Below, piece after piece: positions 1-9,741 of a stretch of DNA of 64,000 nucleotides. The notes beneath the pieces were generated by a model. It was not told the DNA's origin. It did not search any database and saw only the letters and a list, made by a program, of their open reading frames with translations. The DNA is from Enterovibrio norvegicus_B (GTDB lineage Bacteria; Pseudomonadota; Gammaproteobacteria; Enterobacterales; Vibrionaceae), in NCBI RefSeq assembly GCF_002876705.1, contig NZ_MDAG01000027.1:117536-181535 (forward strand), read 5' to 3'. The first letter of the stretch is position 1. Each line of letters opens with the position of its first letter. The translations under genes and the position numbers were made by a program.

Positions 1-1607
1 AGGAAATCGGTTAACTCATCACCCAACGCCAGTGTTGGCAAATAGCGCCAGGTTTCACCCGCATCATTGGCGTTCGCTTCACCATAAAAAGACAGCCACA
101 AGTCGCCTTCTCTGGGAATGTCTAGCCTGAACTCGCCCAGCACATTAATGTGAGGCGCACGTACAGACACTTTATCAGACCAAAGCACCACACCTAGGTC
201 ATCAAGGTGCCAGTAAAGATTTACATCACCTTGCTGTATATCCAGTGGCGCTTGGAAGAAATCGCCATAAGGCAATTGATCGTCGACCATTGAAAGCGAA
301 GCTTTACCATTGGCACCGCGCCCCACCACATCAATGCCAAGCTTGTGCACTTCAGGCAGGTAGGTCCAATGCTGGAAGCCAACATCCGTCAGCGATAATG
401 AATAAGACAGTGGCTGCTCTTTCGCTTGGGCGACGCGAATATCTTTGGCCGTTCCTTTTATTGCAAGCGCGGTAATGGCGTCATCGATATCTTTGGGAAT
501 GTCGGCAATCTCTCGAAGCGGCAATAAGAGGGCGACATCAAGTTCATTGATGTTTGCCGTCCAACCTTGTGGAGAATATGTCGCGTTGACCGACAATGAC
601 GGCCAAGGCGCATTCGCGGTTGATACTGAAAAATCTTGGCTCGCAACACGCCATGTCGACGTGCCTTGCTTCTCAAGCAGCACTTTGCCGCGCTCTATGG
701 TCAGAGATTGGTTTTGTTCTTGCAGTGGCACGCTTTTCGCGGCTGCACGTTCTGACGGTAATATTGCTGGCGTGTTTGCATGCCAAACCAAGCCACTTTC
801 AGTCAGGTTCAACAAGACGCTTTCTGGCTCGCCTTTTTTCAAGGTAAACCATGCCTCACCGCCCACTTTGGCGCTGGCAATCGCAATGTTCGGGTTGATG
901 AAACGCTTAATCCAATCTTTCAGCGATAAGTCATCCGCTTTGAGATAGAAGTCGCCATCAAGCGAGGCTAAACCGTTGTGCTCTGAAAACGCGCCACGCA
1001 CTTCAATGAGGTTAAGTGATGTACCTTCAACACTCACCACCCCTTGCACATGATGGGTGCCGTTTTTGTTTTCCCATAACAAGGAACGCACATCGATGGT
1101 TTTGCGCTGCTCAGAAGGAGAAAGCACCGTGATATCGGCATTTTGAATAGAGAAACGCCCAAGGCCGACGAGGAACAGATTCTCTAACCGTTCAGTGAGC
1201 GGTTTCGTCTCTTTGCCTTCATCTTCTGGGAGCTGCGTGACATCTAAATTCAAGCCGTCAATGCTGACATGAGAAAAGGTAGGTTCTCGGCGTTTGATGC
1301 TCTCGACCACATCGAATTGCATTTCAATGCTGTCAGCCGTCAAAACAGACTGCTCACCCTCTCGGGCCGATAAAGACAGATCGTGTAGAGAAAGTGAAGG
1401 AGCCAGATATCGCCAGTGACCTTTTACGGTACTGAAATCGACGTTAAATCCCGTGGCATCGCTCGCCCATCGTTGCAGCGGCGCTTTCGCGGTATCTAAG
1501 TTAGGAAGAACAATTCGCATAGAAGCCGTGAGCACGGCAGCGCTCACGACTAAAACGATCAAGATCCATTTAACAATCAACGCCAAGCGTCGAGTAAAGC
1601 TTACCAT
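1..1607 (-). CDS. yhdP: YhdP family AsmA-like envelope protein, N-terminal part (runs off the window)
   Basis: The minus frame is open from the ATG at 1607 to the window edge with no stop (checked codon by codon through the lower half), giving the first 535 residues of a protein that is about 1,270 residues in relatives. It starts with a basic N-terminus and one membrane segment (roughly residues 10-30, rich in Leu/Val/Ile), followed by periplasmic beta-rich sequence of AsmA/TamB type with long stretches resembling 'SIEMQFDVV' and 'FSIQNADITVLSP'. YhdP is an inner-membrane-anchored bridge-like protein implicated in phospholipid transport to the outer membrane. It follows rng by 16 bases on the same strand, the usual rng-yhdP order. 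The C-terminal half lies outside the window. Confidence 0.88.
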   Translation of the reverse strand, partial: MVSFTRRLALIVKWILIVLVVSAAVLTASMRIVLPNLDTAKAPLQRWASDATGFNVDFSTVKGHWRYLAPSLSLHDLSLSAREGEQSVLTADSIEMQFDVVESIKRREPTFSHVSIDGLNLDVTQLPEDEGKETKPLTERLENLFLVGLGRFSIQNADITVLSPSEQRKTIDVRSLLWENKNGTHHVQGVVSVEGTSLNLIEVRGAFSEHNGLASLDGDFYLKADDLSLKDWIKRFINPNIAIASAKVGGEAWFTLKKGEPESVLLNLTESGLVWHANTPAILPSERAAAKSVPLQEQNQSLTIERGKVLLEKQGTSTWRVASQDFSVSTANAPWPSLSVNATYSPQGWTANINELDVALLLPLREIADIPKDIDDAITALAIKGTAKDIRVAQAKEQPLSYSLSLTDVGFQHWTYLPEVHKLGIDVVGRGANGKASLSMVDDQLPYGDFFQAPLDIQQGDVNLYWHLDDLGVVLWSDKVSVRAPHINVLGEFRLDIPREGDLWLSFYGEANANDAGETWRYLPTLALGDELTDF

Positions 1608-1623
1608 TTACAGTGTGTTCTCA

Positions 1624-3093
1624 TTACATCATGACGACGTCAAATTGCTCTTGGGTATACAGCGGCTCAACATGGACTTTCACTTGCTTACCGATAAAGA
1701 CTTCAAGCTCAGCAACAGCATGAGACTCTTCGCCTTCGAGCGCTTCACCGACCGCAGGTGATGCGTACACCACAAACTTGTCCGCATCATACGCACGGTT
1801 TACTCGGGTGATTTCACGCAATACTTCGTAGCAAACCGTTTCAATCGTCTTCACTGAGCCGCGGCCTATACACGTAGGACACTGACCACACAGCACATGT
1901 TCAATACTTTCTCGCGTGCGCTTACGCGTCATCTCTACCAAACCAAGCTGGGTAAAACCGTTGATGTTGGTTTTCACACGATCTTTCGATAGCCCCTGCT
2001 CTAACGATTGAAGCACGCGCTGGCGGTGCTCATCAGAGTTCATATCGATGAAATCGATGATGATGATGCCGCCCAAGTTGCGAAGCCGAAGTTGACGCGC
2101 AATGGCGCCGGTCGCTTCCACATTGGTGTTGAAAATGGTTTCTTCGAGATTACGACGGCCAACAAACGCACCCGTATTGATGTCAATGGTGGTCATGGCT
2201 TCGGTCTGATCGATGATGAGATATCCGCCAGACTTCAACTCCACTTTACGGTCGAGTGAACGCTGGATTTCATTCTCAGTATCAAACATATCGAAAATAG
2301 GCTTATCACCGGTGTAAAGCTCAAGTTTGTCATTCAGTTCAGGCACAAACTCTTCAGTGAACTCACTGATTGCATCAAGCGTTGCTCGTGAATCGACGCG
2401 AATCAGCTTCAACTCCGTGCCAACAAAGTCACGCAATATACGCTGCGCCAAGCCTAGCTCACCGTAAAGCATCGATTTTGAAGGGCGTTTGCTGCGACGC
2501 TCCAACACCTTGTTCCAAAGACGCTTTAAGAACGCGGCATCGTGTGCCATTTCCAGATCCGATGCACCTTCGGCAGCGGTACGGATAATGAACCCGCCCA
2601 AATCATCACAATAATCAGAGACAATGCGCTTTAAACGCTCACGCTCTTCTTCGCTTTCAATGCGCTGAGATACACCCACATGGGATGCCCCTGGCATAAA
2701 GACCAGATAACGGGAAGGCAACGTGATATCAGTCGTTAGACGCGCGCCTTTCGTGCCCAACGGGTCTTTCACCACCTGCACGACAATGTCTTGTCCTTGG
2801 CGTACCAGTTCAGAAATGTCCCTGACTTGGAATTGCTGCTTTTCGTTTTCAGACACACATTCCGTGTGCGGAACAATGTCTGATGCATGAAGGAAAGCCG
2901 CTTTGTCTAAACCAATATCAACAAACGCTGCTTGCATACCTGGCAGCACTCGGCTGACTTTACCTTTATAGATATTGCCAACAATACCGCGTTTGGCTTC
3001 GCGCTCGATATGAACTTCCTGAAGGTTTCCGCCTTCAATCATCGCAACACGCGTTTCAGTCGGTGTTACGTTAATCAACAACTCTGCATTCAT
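1624..3093 (-). CDS. rng: Ribonuclease G
   Basis: A 489-residue RNase E/G family endoribonuclease, the same length as E. coli RNase G. It matures the 16S rRNA 5' end and takes part in mRNA decay. An S1 RNA-binding domain lies at about residues 38-125. The Mg2+-binding aspartates of the catalytic domain are visible at D304 (in TTIDINTGAF) and D347 (in IIIIDFIDM), the same numbers as in E. coli. A CxxC pair near residue 404 (CGQCPTC) is the zinc-link that holds the dimer. The start codon overlaps the stop of maf by four bases (ATGA), indicating translational coupling in the mreBCD-maf-rng-yhdP operon. Confidence 0.97.
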   Translation of the reverse strand: MNAELLINVTPTETRVAMIEGGNLQEVHIEREAKRGIVGNIYKGKVSRVLPGMQAAFVDIGLDKAAFLHASDIVPHTECVSENEKQQFQVRDISELVRQGQDIVVQVVKDPLGTKGARLTTDITLPSRYLVFMPGASHVGVSQRIESEEERERLKRIVSDYCDDLGGFIIRTAAEGASDLEMAHDAAFLKRLWNKVLERRSKRPSKSMLYGELGLAQRILRDFVGTELKLIRVDSRATLDAISEFTEEFVPELNDKLELYTGDKPIFDMFDTENEIQRSLDRKVELKSGGYLIIDQTEAMTTIDINTGAFVGRRNLEETIFNTNVEATGAIARQLRLRNLGGIIIIDFIDMNSDEHRQRVLQSLEQGLSKDRVKTNINGFTQLGLVEMTRKRTRESIEHVLCGQCPTCIGRGSVKTIETVCYEVLREITRVNRAYDADKFVVYASPAVGEALEGEESHAVAELEVFIGKQVKVHVEPLYTQEQFDVVMM

Positions 3094-3677
3094 AGCTTTT
3101 CACCGCGTAATTTTTTGAATTCGGTCAACAGAGCATCTGTCTCAAATAGGGGGAGGCCGACAACAGCATGGTAGCTGCCATCAATGCGCGTCACGAAGCG
3201 CCCGCCTAAGCCTTGAATACCATAGCTTCCCGCTTTATCAGCCGGCTCACCACTTTGCCAATAGGCCGTAATTTCTTCATCACTCAATGCTTTAAACCAT
3301 ACATGAGTTGTGACAAGCGTGGTGAGGGTTTGGTTCCGATCAGCAAAGGTTACCGCCGTCATTACCTGATGTTGTCTGTCCGACAATTGGCGCAGCATGC
3401 GTCGTGAGTCATCAAGGTTTTGTGGTTTTTCAAGCACAGCACCATCACAAACCACAATGGTGTCAGCACCTAAAACAGGCAAATCCGTGGGCGCAGCGTC
3501 TACACCCGCTTTGGCTTTATCAAGAGACAAACGGCGGACATAGTCCGCCGCTTCTTCGTGAGGTTGACGTTGTTCTTCAACATCAACACGTAAAATAGAA
3601 AACGACACAGAGAGCTGTTCGAGTAATTCTTTTCTGCGCGGCGAGGCAGAGGCAAGATACACGTGAAGCGCAGACAT
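3090..3677 (-). CDS. maf: Maf family nucleoside triphosphate pyrophosphatase (dTTP/UTP type)
   Basis: A 195-residue Maf/YhdE protein. It begins with the family signature ASASPRRKELL (residues 10-20), followed by the conserved GADTIV loop near residue 70 and GSYGIQG and SYHAVVGLPL motifs in the C-terminal half. YhdE-type Maf proteins hydrolyse dTTP and UTP, including modified nucleotides, to monophosphate plus pyrophosphate. Its position between mreD (12 bases upstream) and rng (4-base overlap) is the common gammaproteobacterial arrangement for the yhdE paralogue rather than yceF, which supports the dTTP/UTP assignment. Confidence 0.93.
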   Translation of the reverse strand: MSALHVYLASASPRRKELLEQLSVSFSILRVDVEEQRQPHEEAADYVRRLSLDKAKAGVDAAPTDLPVLGADTIVVCDGAVLEKPQNLDDSRRMLRQLSDRQHQVMTAVTFADRNQTLTTLVTTHVWFKALSDEEITAYWQSGEPADKAGSYGIQGLGGRFVTRIDGSYHAVVGLPLFETDALLTEFKKLRGEKL

Positions 3678-3689
3678 AAAGGCTCCAGA

Positions 3690-4178
3690 TTACTTAATGG
3701 AAAACTGACGACGAACGCGACGCAGTAAAAGGAATAGCCATGGCCACAACAGGAAGTTAAGCACCCCGGACCAAAGGATATTGGGGTCGAACTGTACATC
3801 TGACACCAAGTATTCCGCCCAAAACTCTAACACCTTTCCTGCCAGCGTGAGCAACGACAACAGTGCTGCTTGCTGCCAAAGGGACATATTTCTCAACAAC
3901 TGGAAGTTGAGCGCGACAATATAAATCAGCACCGACATCATGAGGCCACGCACACCGAGCGTCGAGCCCAGCATCAAATCCCAAAGCAACCCAAGCACCA
4001 ACGCCGTCCCGACATTCACACGATGTGGTAATGCCAATACCCAGTAAAAGGCCACCAGCAACACCCAAGAAGGACGAAACGGGGCTAACTCACCAGGCCA
4101 AGGCGCGGCTTGAAGGATCAGCGCAACAATGAATGACAGCCAAATAAGCGTATGACCGCGCACAGTAGAATTAGCCAT
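3690..4178 (-). CDS. mreD: Rod shape-determining protein MreD
   Basis: A very hydrophobic 162-residue protein with about five membrane segments, an inner-membrane component of the MreBCD elongation complex that guides lateral-wall peptidoglycan synthesis. I chose the ATG at 4178 (MANSTVRGH) over an in-frame ATG ten codons upstream because that upstream stretch lies inside mreC; with this start the gene overlaps the mreC stop by only eight bases. The typical Trp-rich C-terminus (LLWPWLFLLLRRVRRQF) is present. Confidence 0.93.
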   Translation of the reverse strand: MANSTVRGHTLIWLSFIVALILQAAPWPGELAPFRPSWVLLVAFYWVLALPHRVNVGTALVLGLLWDLMLGSTLGVRGLMMSVLIYIVALNFQLLRNMSLWQQAALLSLLTLAGKVLEFWAEYLVSDVQFDPNILWSGVLNFLLWPWLFLLLRRVRRQFSIK

Positions 4179-5109
4179 TGGTGGTCTCTTGTTGTTCTGT
4201 AGCAACATCTGGGTTCACAGTAGGAGTAGCATCACCCTCTTGTGCACCTTCAAGGCTTTCGTCATTCGCGGGGGCTTCGTCTTTATCGACATTGGTTGGC
4301 CACACCAGCAGCAAATAACGCAAGCGATCAAACTGCACTTCTGGCTTCGCATCCACTTGCGCAAACGGACGACGGTTATCAAAGGAAAACGAACTCACCT
4401 TCGCCACCGGATACCCTTCAGGGAAAACACCGCCCAAGCCGGACGTGACTAACATGTCGCCCGGCTCAATGTCAGCGCTACTTGGAATATTATCGAGTTG
4501 GATATTGTCGGTCTGACCTCGGCCTGCCGCAATCACTCGCACATCGTTACGCACGACTTGCACAGGGATCGCATGGGTAGGATCCGTGATCAGCAACACG
4601 CGGCTGTTATGCGCCCCAACATAAGAGACTTGGCCGACGATACCGCGCTCATTAAGCACCGGCTGGCCTTCATACACACCGTTTGTTCGCCCTTTGTCGA
4701 TCATGACCTGATGCTTGTAAGGATCAGAGTCAACCGCCATGACCTCCGCCACCATCTTGCGCTCATCGCGCACAAACGGAGAACCGAGTAGCTCGCGAAG
4801 ACGTTGGTTTTCCTGCTCCATTTGCGTAAACAGCAACTGGCTGCTTCGAAGCATCAACACTTCTTCTTTCAGCTTGGAGTTATCAATCAGCAATTGCTGG
4901 TGAGAGGTAAACTGACGGGAGACGTTATCCAATAAGTCACGCGGCACGTTAGAGGCATACTGCAACGGCGCGACAACGGAATTCAGAAGATAACGAAAGT
5001 TGGTGAAAGCACCAAGACGACTATCAGCCAGCATAAGGCTGGCTGATATCAATAGAGCGAAAAACAGGCGTAATTGTAGCGATGGCCCACGGCCAAATAT
5101 CGGTTTCAT
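4171..5109 (-). CDS. mreC: Rod shape-determining protein MreC
   Basis: A 312-residue protein with a short cytoplasmic N-terminus (MKPIFGRGPSLQLR), one membrane helix at about residues 12-32, a periplasmic coiled coil at about 65-110 (residues LLIDNSKLKEEVLML onward), and the two beta-barrel MreC domains ending near residue 275. The last ~40 residues are acidic and Thr/Glu-rich, low-complexity and probably disordered. MreC links MreB to the penicillin-binding elongation machinery in the periplasm. It lies 41 bases after mreB and overlaps mreD. Confidence 0.96.
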   Translation of the reverse strand: MKPIFGRGPSLQLRLFFALLISASLMLADSRLGAFTNFRYLLNSVVAPLQYASNVPRDLLDNVSRQFTSHQQLLIDNSKLKEEVLMLRSSQLLFTQMEQENQRLRELLGSPFVRDERKMVAEVMAVDSDPYKHQVMIDKGRTNGVYEGQPVLNERGIVGQVSYVGAHNSRVLLITDPTHAIPVQVVRNDVRVIAAGRGQTDNIQLDNIPSSADIEPGDMLVTSGLGGVFPEGYPVAKVSSFSFDNRRPFAQVDAKPEVQFDRLRYLLLVWPTNVDKDEAPANDESLEGAQEGDATPTVNPDVATEQQETTNG

Positions 5110-5150
5110 TCACTTACAACCTGTTAAACCTGTAAATAGGTGGACGCGAA

Positions 5151-6194
5151 TTAGTCTTCGCTGAACAGATCGCCACCGTGCATGTCGATCATCTCAAGCG
5201 CTTTACCACCACCACGCGCAACACACGTCAGTGGTTCTTCAGCAACAACCACAGGGATACCGGTTTCTTCAGTCAGTAGACGATCAAGGTCGCGAAGCAA
5301 TGCACCGCCACCCGTCAACACCATGCCACGCTCTGAAATATCAGACGCAAGCTCTGGTGGACATTGTTCCAGTGCAACCATGACCGCAGAAACGATACCG
5401 GTTAGCGGCTCTTGCAGCGCTTCAAGGATTTCGTTTGAATTCAGGGTAAAGCTACGTGGTACACCTTCTGCAAGGTTACGACCGCGTACTTCAATCTCGC
5501 GTACTTCATCACCAGGGTAGGCAGAGCCGATTTCGTGCTTGATACGCTCAGCCGTTGCTTCACCAATCAAACTACCGTAGTTACGGCGCACGTAGTTGAT
5601 GATTGACTCGTCAAAACGGTCGCCACCAATACGTACAGACGATGAGTAAACCACACCGTTCAGAGAGATAACCGCGACTTCCGTGGTACCACCACCGATA
5701 TCGACCACCATAGAACCGGTTGCTTCGGAAACAGGAAGACCCGCACCGATTGCCGCCGCCATAGGCTCGTCAATCAAATACACTTCACGTGCACCTGCAC
5801 CCAATGCGGACTCACGGATTGCACGACGTTCAACTTGGGTAGAACCACAAGGAACAGCAACCAATACACGTGGGCTTGGTCGCATAAAGCTATGATCGTG
5901 AACCGTTTTGATAAAGTGCTGCAGCATTTTCTCGGTCACATAGAAGTCAGCGATAACGCCGTCTTTCATCGGACGGATAGCTGCGATATTGCCAGGGGTA
6001 CGACCCAACATTTGCTTGGCTTCATGGCCTACAGCAGCAACGCTTTTTGGTGAGCCTGCACGATCTTGGCGAATAGCGACAACGGACGGTTCATCAAGAA
6101 CAATGCCTTGTCCTTTAACGTAGATAAGTGTGTTAGCGGTTCCTAGATCGATAGACAGATCATTAGAGAACATGCCACGAAGTTTCTTAAACAT
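5151..6194 (-). CDS. mreB: Rod shape-determining protein MreB, actin-like
   Basis: A 347-residue MreB with the full actin-fold signature: phosphate-1 loop DLGTANTLIYV (residues 17-27), phosphate-2 loop VVDIGGGTTEVAVI near residue 165, and the adenosine motif GMVLTGGGALL near 288. The N-terminal MFKKLRGMF is the usual amphipathic membrane-binding helix. It polymerises on ATP into antiparallel filaments that position the elongasome. The 116 bases upstream separate it from mshQ and probably hold its promoter, though I could not pick out a convincing -35/-10 pair. Confidence 0.98.
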   Translation of the reverse strand: MFKKLRGMFSNDLSIDLGTANTLIYVKGQGIVLDEPSVVAIRQDRAGSPKSVAAVGHEAKQMLGRTPGNIAAIRPMKDGVIADFYVTEKMLQHFIKTVHDHSFMRPSPRVLVAVPCGSTQVERRAIRESALGAGAREVYLIDEPMAAAIGAGLPVSEATGSMVVDIGGGTTEVAVISLNGVVYSSSVRIGGDRFDESIINYVRRNYGSLIGEATAERIKHEIGSAYPGDEVREIEVRGRNLAEGVPRSFTLNSNEILEALQEPLTGIVSAVMVALEQCPPELASDISERGMVLTGGGALLRDLDRLLTEETGIPVVVAEEPLTCVARGGGKALEMIDMHGGDLFSED

Positions 6195-6310
6195 AATCTT
6201 CGGTTAATCCTGCAAGCGTTAAAATTCTTCAAATTCCGCTAAATGTACCAATGCTGACGGGGCGCGGCAAGGCGATGATCTACAAACCTGAATGAGATCA
6301 GTCTTTTTTT

Positions 6311-9304
6311 TCATTCCCCTGTCAAAGTGATGTTTTTTTCACCTTTAAATATGACGCGATCGCTGCCTCTGTAGAAACCAAATGTTCCTATTGCTGACGG
6401 ATCTTCATTAAAGCTGTCGCCCTGCCAACGGTATTGCAGCCAAGTTTGACGCAGACCACTTTTTGTTGGCGCACCGAGCTTTTGCCAGAATCGAAACTGC
6501 TCACGATTTGGCCCTTTACTCTGATTTGGCGGAATAACCTGAAAAACAGAAGTGCCCTTTTCGACACGTTTCGTTTGAACAACCTCATTCGCGCTGTTTT
6601 TTAGCACTATCTTGGCGCGGTCAGCCTCGACGGTTGTGTCACTAAAAAGTACGTCTTTTTGAGCAACGCCTGCCTCAGTGGAAATATTGGTCGCGTTATC
6701 TCGTTCATTGGTCACAAAGTGAGACCCGTTGAACACTTCGACAGTCACAGGCAGGGTTTGTTCACGCTTTAAGTTTTGGGTTTCCGTAAAACCTTCAATA
6801 CGCATGCGGCCGAAGAGGAAGTCGCCTCTGCCGAATTCTGCGCCAAAATTTTTCGATTGAGGGTTTTGTACTTTATCGACACAGTTTGTCCCATCTGGTG
6901 ACTGGCAATATTTGAAGTCAGTGTTATCGCGATCTGACTGAGCTACACCGACAGCAAAATGAAGAGGATCAAAAGGCCCATCAGGAGAAGAAGCTTTCTG
7001 AATCTCCATCAATCCACCGATAGAAACTTCACTATACCCCCCTGGACCAGACGTCCACTGAACGCTAGGCAGTTCAGGATGGCTCCAACGAGAAGACAAG
7101 TCTTGCCCAGTATAGGGATAGTGTGAATTGGAATGTATTACCCAATCAGTAAAAGATGCCTTCTCCCCGGCATCTAAGTAACGATGATAGTTTTTCACTG
7201 GCTTATTTTGTGCTGTCATCGCGTAAACGGTAAACATCCCTTCAAATGGCTGACCGAGATACGTAAAACCGTTAGCCTTTTCGTCGTATGCTTTTTCTAC
7301 GCCCGGTGAAACTTTAGATGCAGATGCGAGAGAGAAATGTGATGGATAGAACCGTCCAATGTGCATATCACCTCGGTTCACCTTCATATCCAAATATCTT
7401 CCATTAACTTTAGAGCGGAGTTTAAATATGCCAACATCGTTAACCTTCAACGAAGGAAATGCATAAACACCATTAACAGCATCGATATTTGATTGAACAA
7501 CAGCACCTTCTACATTTGTACTTGAACCAAGAACAGGAAAAGCAATTCTTGCTTTATTTCGAATAGTTACTGTTGCTTCGGGTGCATTTACATGCCAAAA
7601 ACTAGGCGTTGAAGGGCGTGAGCAATAATCTTCCGACCATAAATTTATTTTAGACTCGTCGTCTTTGTCGCCATCAAGCCATATGACGGGTTTTAGATTG
7701 ACACTAAACGGCGCTCCCGCATAAGTAAAAGCATCTGATGCTGTGGAGTGTCCCTTATCAGAAGCGTTAATATCACAAATTGCTAGGGTGTAGGGGCGAA
7801 CATCTAGAAAAGCTGTGCCTCGTACACGATCATCTTCATCGACTGTTTCTTTATTTTGAGGTAATGGTGGTTCTATTTCACTCAAATCAAACTCGTACAA
7901 ATCAAAACTCACTTGCCCAGCGTCATCATATTTGACCTCGAAAGCATTCTTTGCCAACCCATTTACAAACTCGACATATTTATATTTAATAAGTGGAACA
8001 TTAAGAAACTGGATTTTCTCAGGTGCTTCTATGTCATCAAGATAGTTTGGGGATTGGTATTTTACCTTTCCAATAGCAAGTGTTTTTATCCCTTTGTAGT
8101 TTCCTACTACCTCACAATTCCCTGAAGTTGATGCTACTGCTTCGAGAGACAAAAATTGAGGTTTACCCGCTACCATTTTTGCAGGTTCAGGATTAACCCT
8201 AAAGCTCACCGGCGCAAAACGATATCGCCCACCGACTTCAAAGAGCTCCCCTGTTTCAGTGCTATCAAACTTTGCATTCACATTCACAGTATTGTCCGCA
8301 TTACTTTGCAACCAAAGCGTTCTTCTACCCTTGGAAAGATTGACGGTTGTCGGATTAGATAAACATGGAGACGTCAACGATGTCGACAAACAAGAGTATT
8401 CCTCTTGACGTGTTATTCTGGCGATAAGCTTACCTGAAATATCCGCATCTACATTACCATCAGCATCGACGACTTGAAAAGTAATGGGAACTCTAGAACA
8501 TGAACTTGAATACGTATTTTTCGGTGTCATCATGAGTTTATATTTCATATCCAATGGCGAATAAGTGATACTTGAATCATTATTCATGGTGACTCTTCTT
8601 GCAGTCACAGCTCCAATGACATGGCTGTTATTAGAAAAAGCCACCGTCGCTTCAGAGTAGATATAACCTTGAATATTAGCTGAATTATTCATTTGAACAG
8701 AAGGTAAATATTCAATTACTTCATCATAGCCATGGACCCATATGGTGACATCTTCCGGGGTGCCATTATAATTGAATTTAGCGCCATTACTCATGTGTAA
8801 CTGGTTCACATGAATTTCAACTTTACCGTTTACTTTTATTGATTTTCCATTATTTACAATCAGCTGACCAAAGTAATAAACGCCTGGTTCTAATTCTAGA
8901 TTCTGACTCACCCTAACTGTTTTGAAGTGAGGATCTTTTGGTGATAGTTTATCTCTAGAACCATTCCATTGACCTGGAAACTCTCTCGGGTCAAGTTCAT
9001 CATCATCAATAAGTTTTAAATTTGCATTCGCCCCTCGAAACGATGAGTCGCTATTATTACACTCAAAGTAAACTTTACCATCTGCAGAGCAATGATCGGA
9101 GTTCCAACGAGGTTTATATTCATTAAACCCAATTTTAAAATTTGGATTGCCAGGATAAACAATATGTCCCTTCCCAAGCATATCCAAGATAGAACTCGTG
9201 CCAGTAGGTGACTGTGCAGGTCCAGGGAAGTACCGAACATCCGAAGCTAAAACCTGAAGACTAAATAGCGCAGCGATAAAGAATAAACACAAACGAATAC
9301 TCAC
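6311..9304 (-). CDS. mshQ: MSHA biogenesis protein MshQ, large secreted/surface protein
   Basis: About 997 residues with the GTG start at 9304, which overlaps the mshP stop as GTGA; an ATG 21 codons further upstream lies inside mshP and gives a non-signal-like leader. The chosen N-terminus (VSIRLCLFFIAALFSLQVLAS) is a clean signal peptide. Residues around 130-260 form a repetitive Asn/Gly-rich stretch (GQLIVNNGKSIKVNGKV, MNNSANIQGYIYSE) that looks like a right-handed beta-helix. The C-terminal half resembles the DUF6701 region of MshQ proteins, with several Cys pairs. It is the last gene of the msh operon and its exact role is not established; a tip or cell-envelope accessory of the pilus is plausible. 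The middle of the gene is visibly more AT-rich than its neighbours. Confidence 0.85.
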   Translation of the reverse strand: MSIRLCLFFIAALFSLQVLASDVRYFPGPAQSPTGTSSILDMLGKGHIVYPGNPNFKIGFNEYKPRWNSDHCSADGKVYFECNNSDSSFRGANANLKLIDDDELDPREFPGQWNGSRDKLSPKDPHFKTVRVSQNLELEPGVYYFGQLIVNNGKSIKVNGKVEIHVNQLHMSNGAKFNYNGTPEDVTIWVHGYDEVIEYLPSVQMNNSANIQGYIYSEATVAFSNNSHVIGAVTARRVTMNNDSSITYSPLDMKYKLMMTPKNTYSSSCSRVPITFQVVDADGNVDADISGKLIARITRQEEYSCLSTSLTSPCLSNPTTVNLSKGRRTLWLQSNADNTVNVNAKFDSTETGELFEVGGRYRFAPVSFRVNPEPAKMVAGKPQFLSLEAVASTSGNCEVVGNYKGIKTLAIGKVKYQSPNYLDDIEAPEKIQFLNVPLIKYKYVEFVNGLAKNAFEVKYDDAGQVSFDLYEFDLSEIEPPLPQNKETVDEDDRVRGTAFLDVRPYTLAICDINASDKGHSTASDAFTYAGAPFSVNLKPVIWLDGDKDDESKINLWSEDYCSRPSTPSFWHVNAPEATVTIRNKARIAFPVLGSSTNVEGAVVQSNIDAVNGVYAFPSLKVNDVGIFKLRSKVNGRYLDMKVNRGDMHIGRFYPSHFSLASASKVSPGVEKAYDEKANGFTYLGQPFEGMFTVYAMTAQNKPVKNYHRYLDAGEKASFTDWVIHSNSHYPYTGQDLSSRWSHPELPSVQWTSGPGGYSEVSIGGLMEIQKASSPDGPFDPLHFAVGVAQSDRDNTDFKYCQSPDGTNCVDKVQNPQSKNFGAEFGRGDFLFGRMRIEGFTETQNLKREQTLPVTVEVFNGSHFVTNERDNATNISTEAGVAQKDVLFSDTTVEADRAKIVLKNSANEVVQTKRVEKGTSVFQVIPPNQSKGPNREQFRFWQKLGAPTKSGLRQTWLQYRWQGDSFNEDPSAIGTFGFYRGSDRVIFKGEKNITLTGE

Positions 9305-9741
9305 AGCATCAACTCCTTCGCCCAACTCTCTTGCACACGAACCACTTTCAAATGCCCGCTTCCGCACTCGCCCTTACTCTCTATGCGATATTGAGCAAGT
9401 TCATTCTCTCCAATCACCTTACAAGTCACTGACACAGAACACCCTCGTAATCCGTCAGTGTTAAACTTCGTGACTCGAGGCGTTTCATCGCAATCGGCGA
9501 CTGGCGGCTTAGCCACATCCATTGCATGCGGAAACAGCCGCGCCATCGCAGATTCAGTTCCGCTATTTGCCGCAAACCAAGCACGAGCACCAAGCACTTC
9601 ACGCGCGGTGGTGTCGCTTTGTGACCAGTTAATCTGCATGAGTGCAGCCCCTAAAGCTGCAAGCGCTGTGATCGTAAAAACAGAGACAATCAACATGCTG
9701 CCTTTTTGGTGTCTGCGGAATGGAGAGATACTACGGCGCAT
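9301..9741 (-). CDS. mshP: MSHA biogenesis protein MshP, minor pilin-like (PilX type)
   Basis: A 146-residue protein with a prepilin-like leader: basic QKG followed by SMLIVSVFTITALAALGAALMQ (residues 14-36). The residue at +5 that is usually Glu is Ser/Val here, as is common in PilX/MshP proteins. The rest contains two Cys pairs (CDE, CSVSVTC, CGSG). Such accessory pilins are thought to prime or regulate pilus assembly. It overlaps mshO by 11 bases and mshQ by 4, so it is part of one transcriptional unit. Confidence 0.88.
   Translation of the reverse strand: MRRSISPFRRHQKGSMLIVSVFTITALAALGAALMQINWSQSDTTAREVLGARAWFAANSGTESAMARLFPHAMDVAKPPVADCDETPRVTKFNTDGLRGCSVSVTCKVIGENELAQYRIESKGECGSGHLKVVRVQESWAKELML

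Noticed and set aside
1453..1761. Small plus-strand frame over the yhdP/rng junction
   Set aside because: Lies antisense to two well-supported genes.
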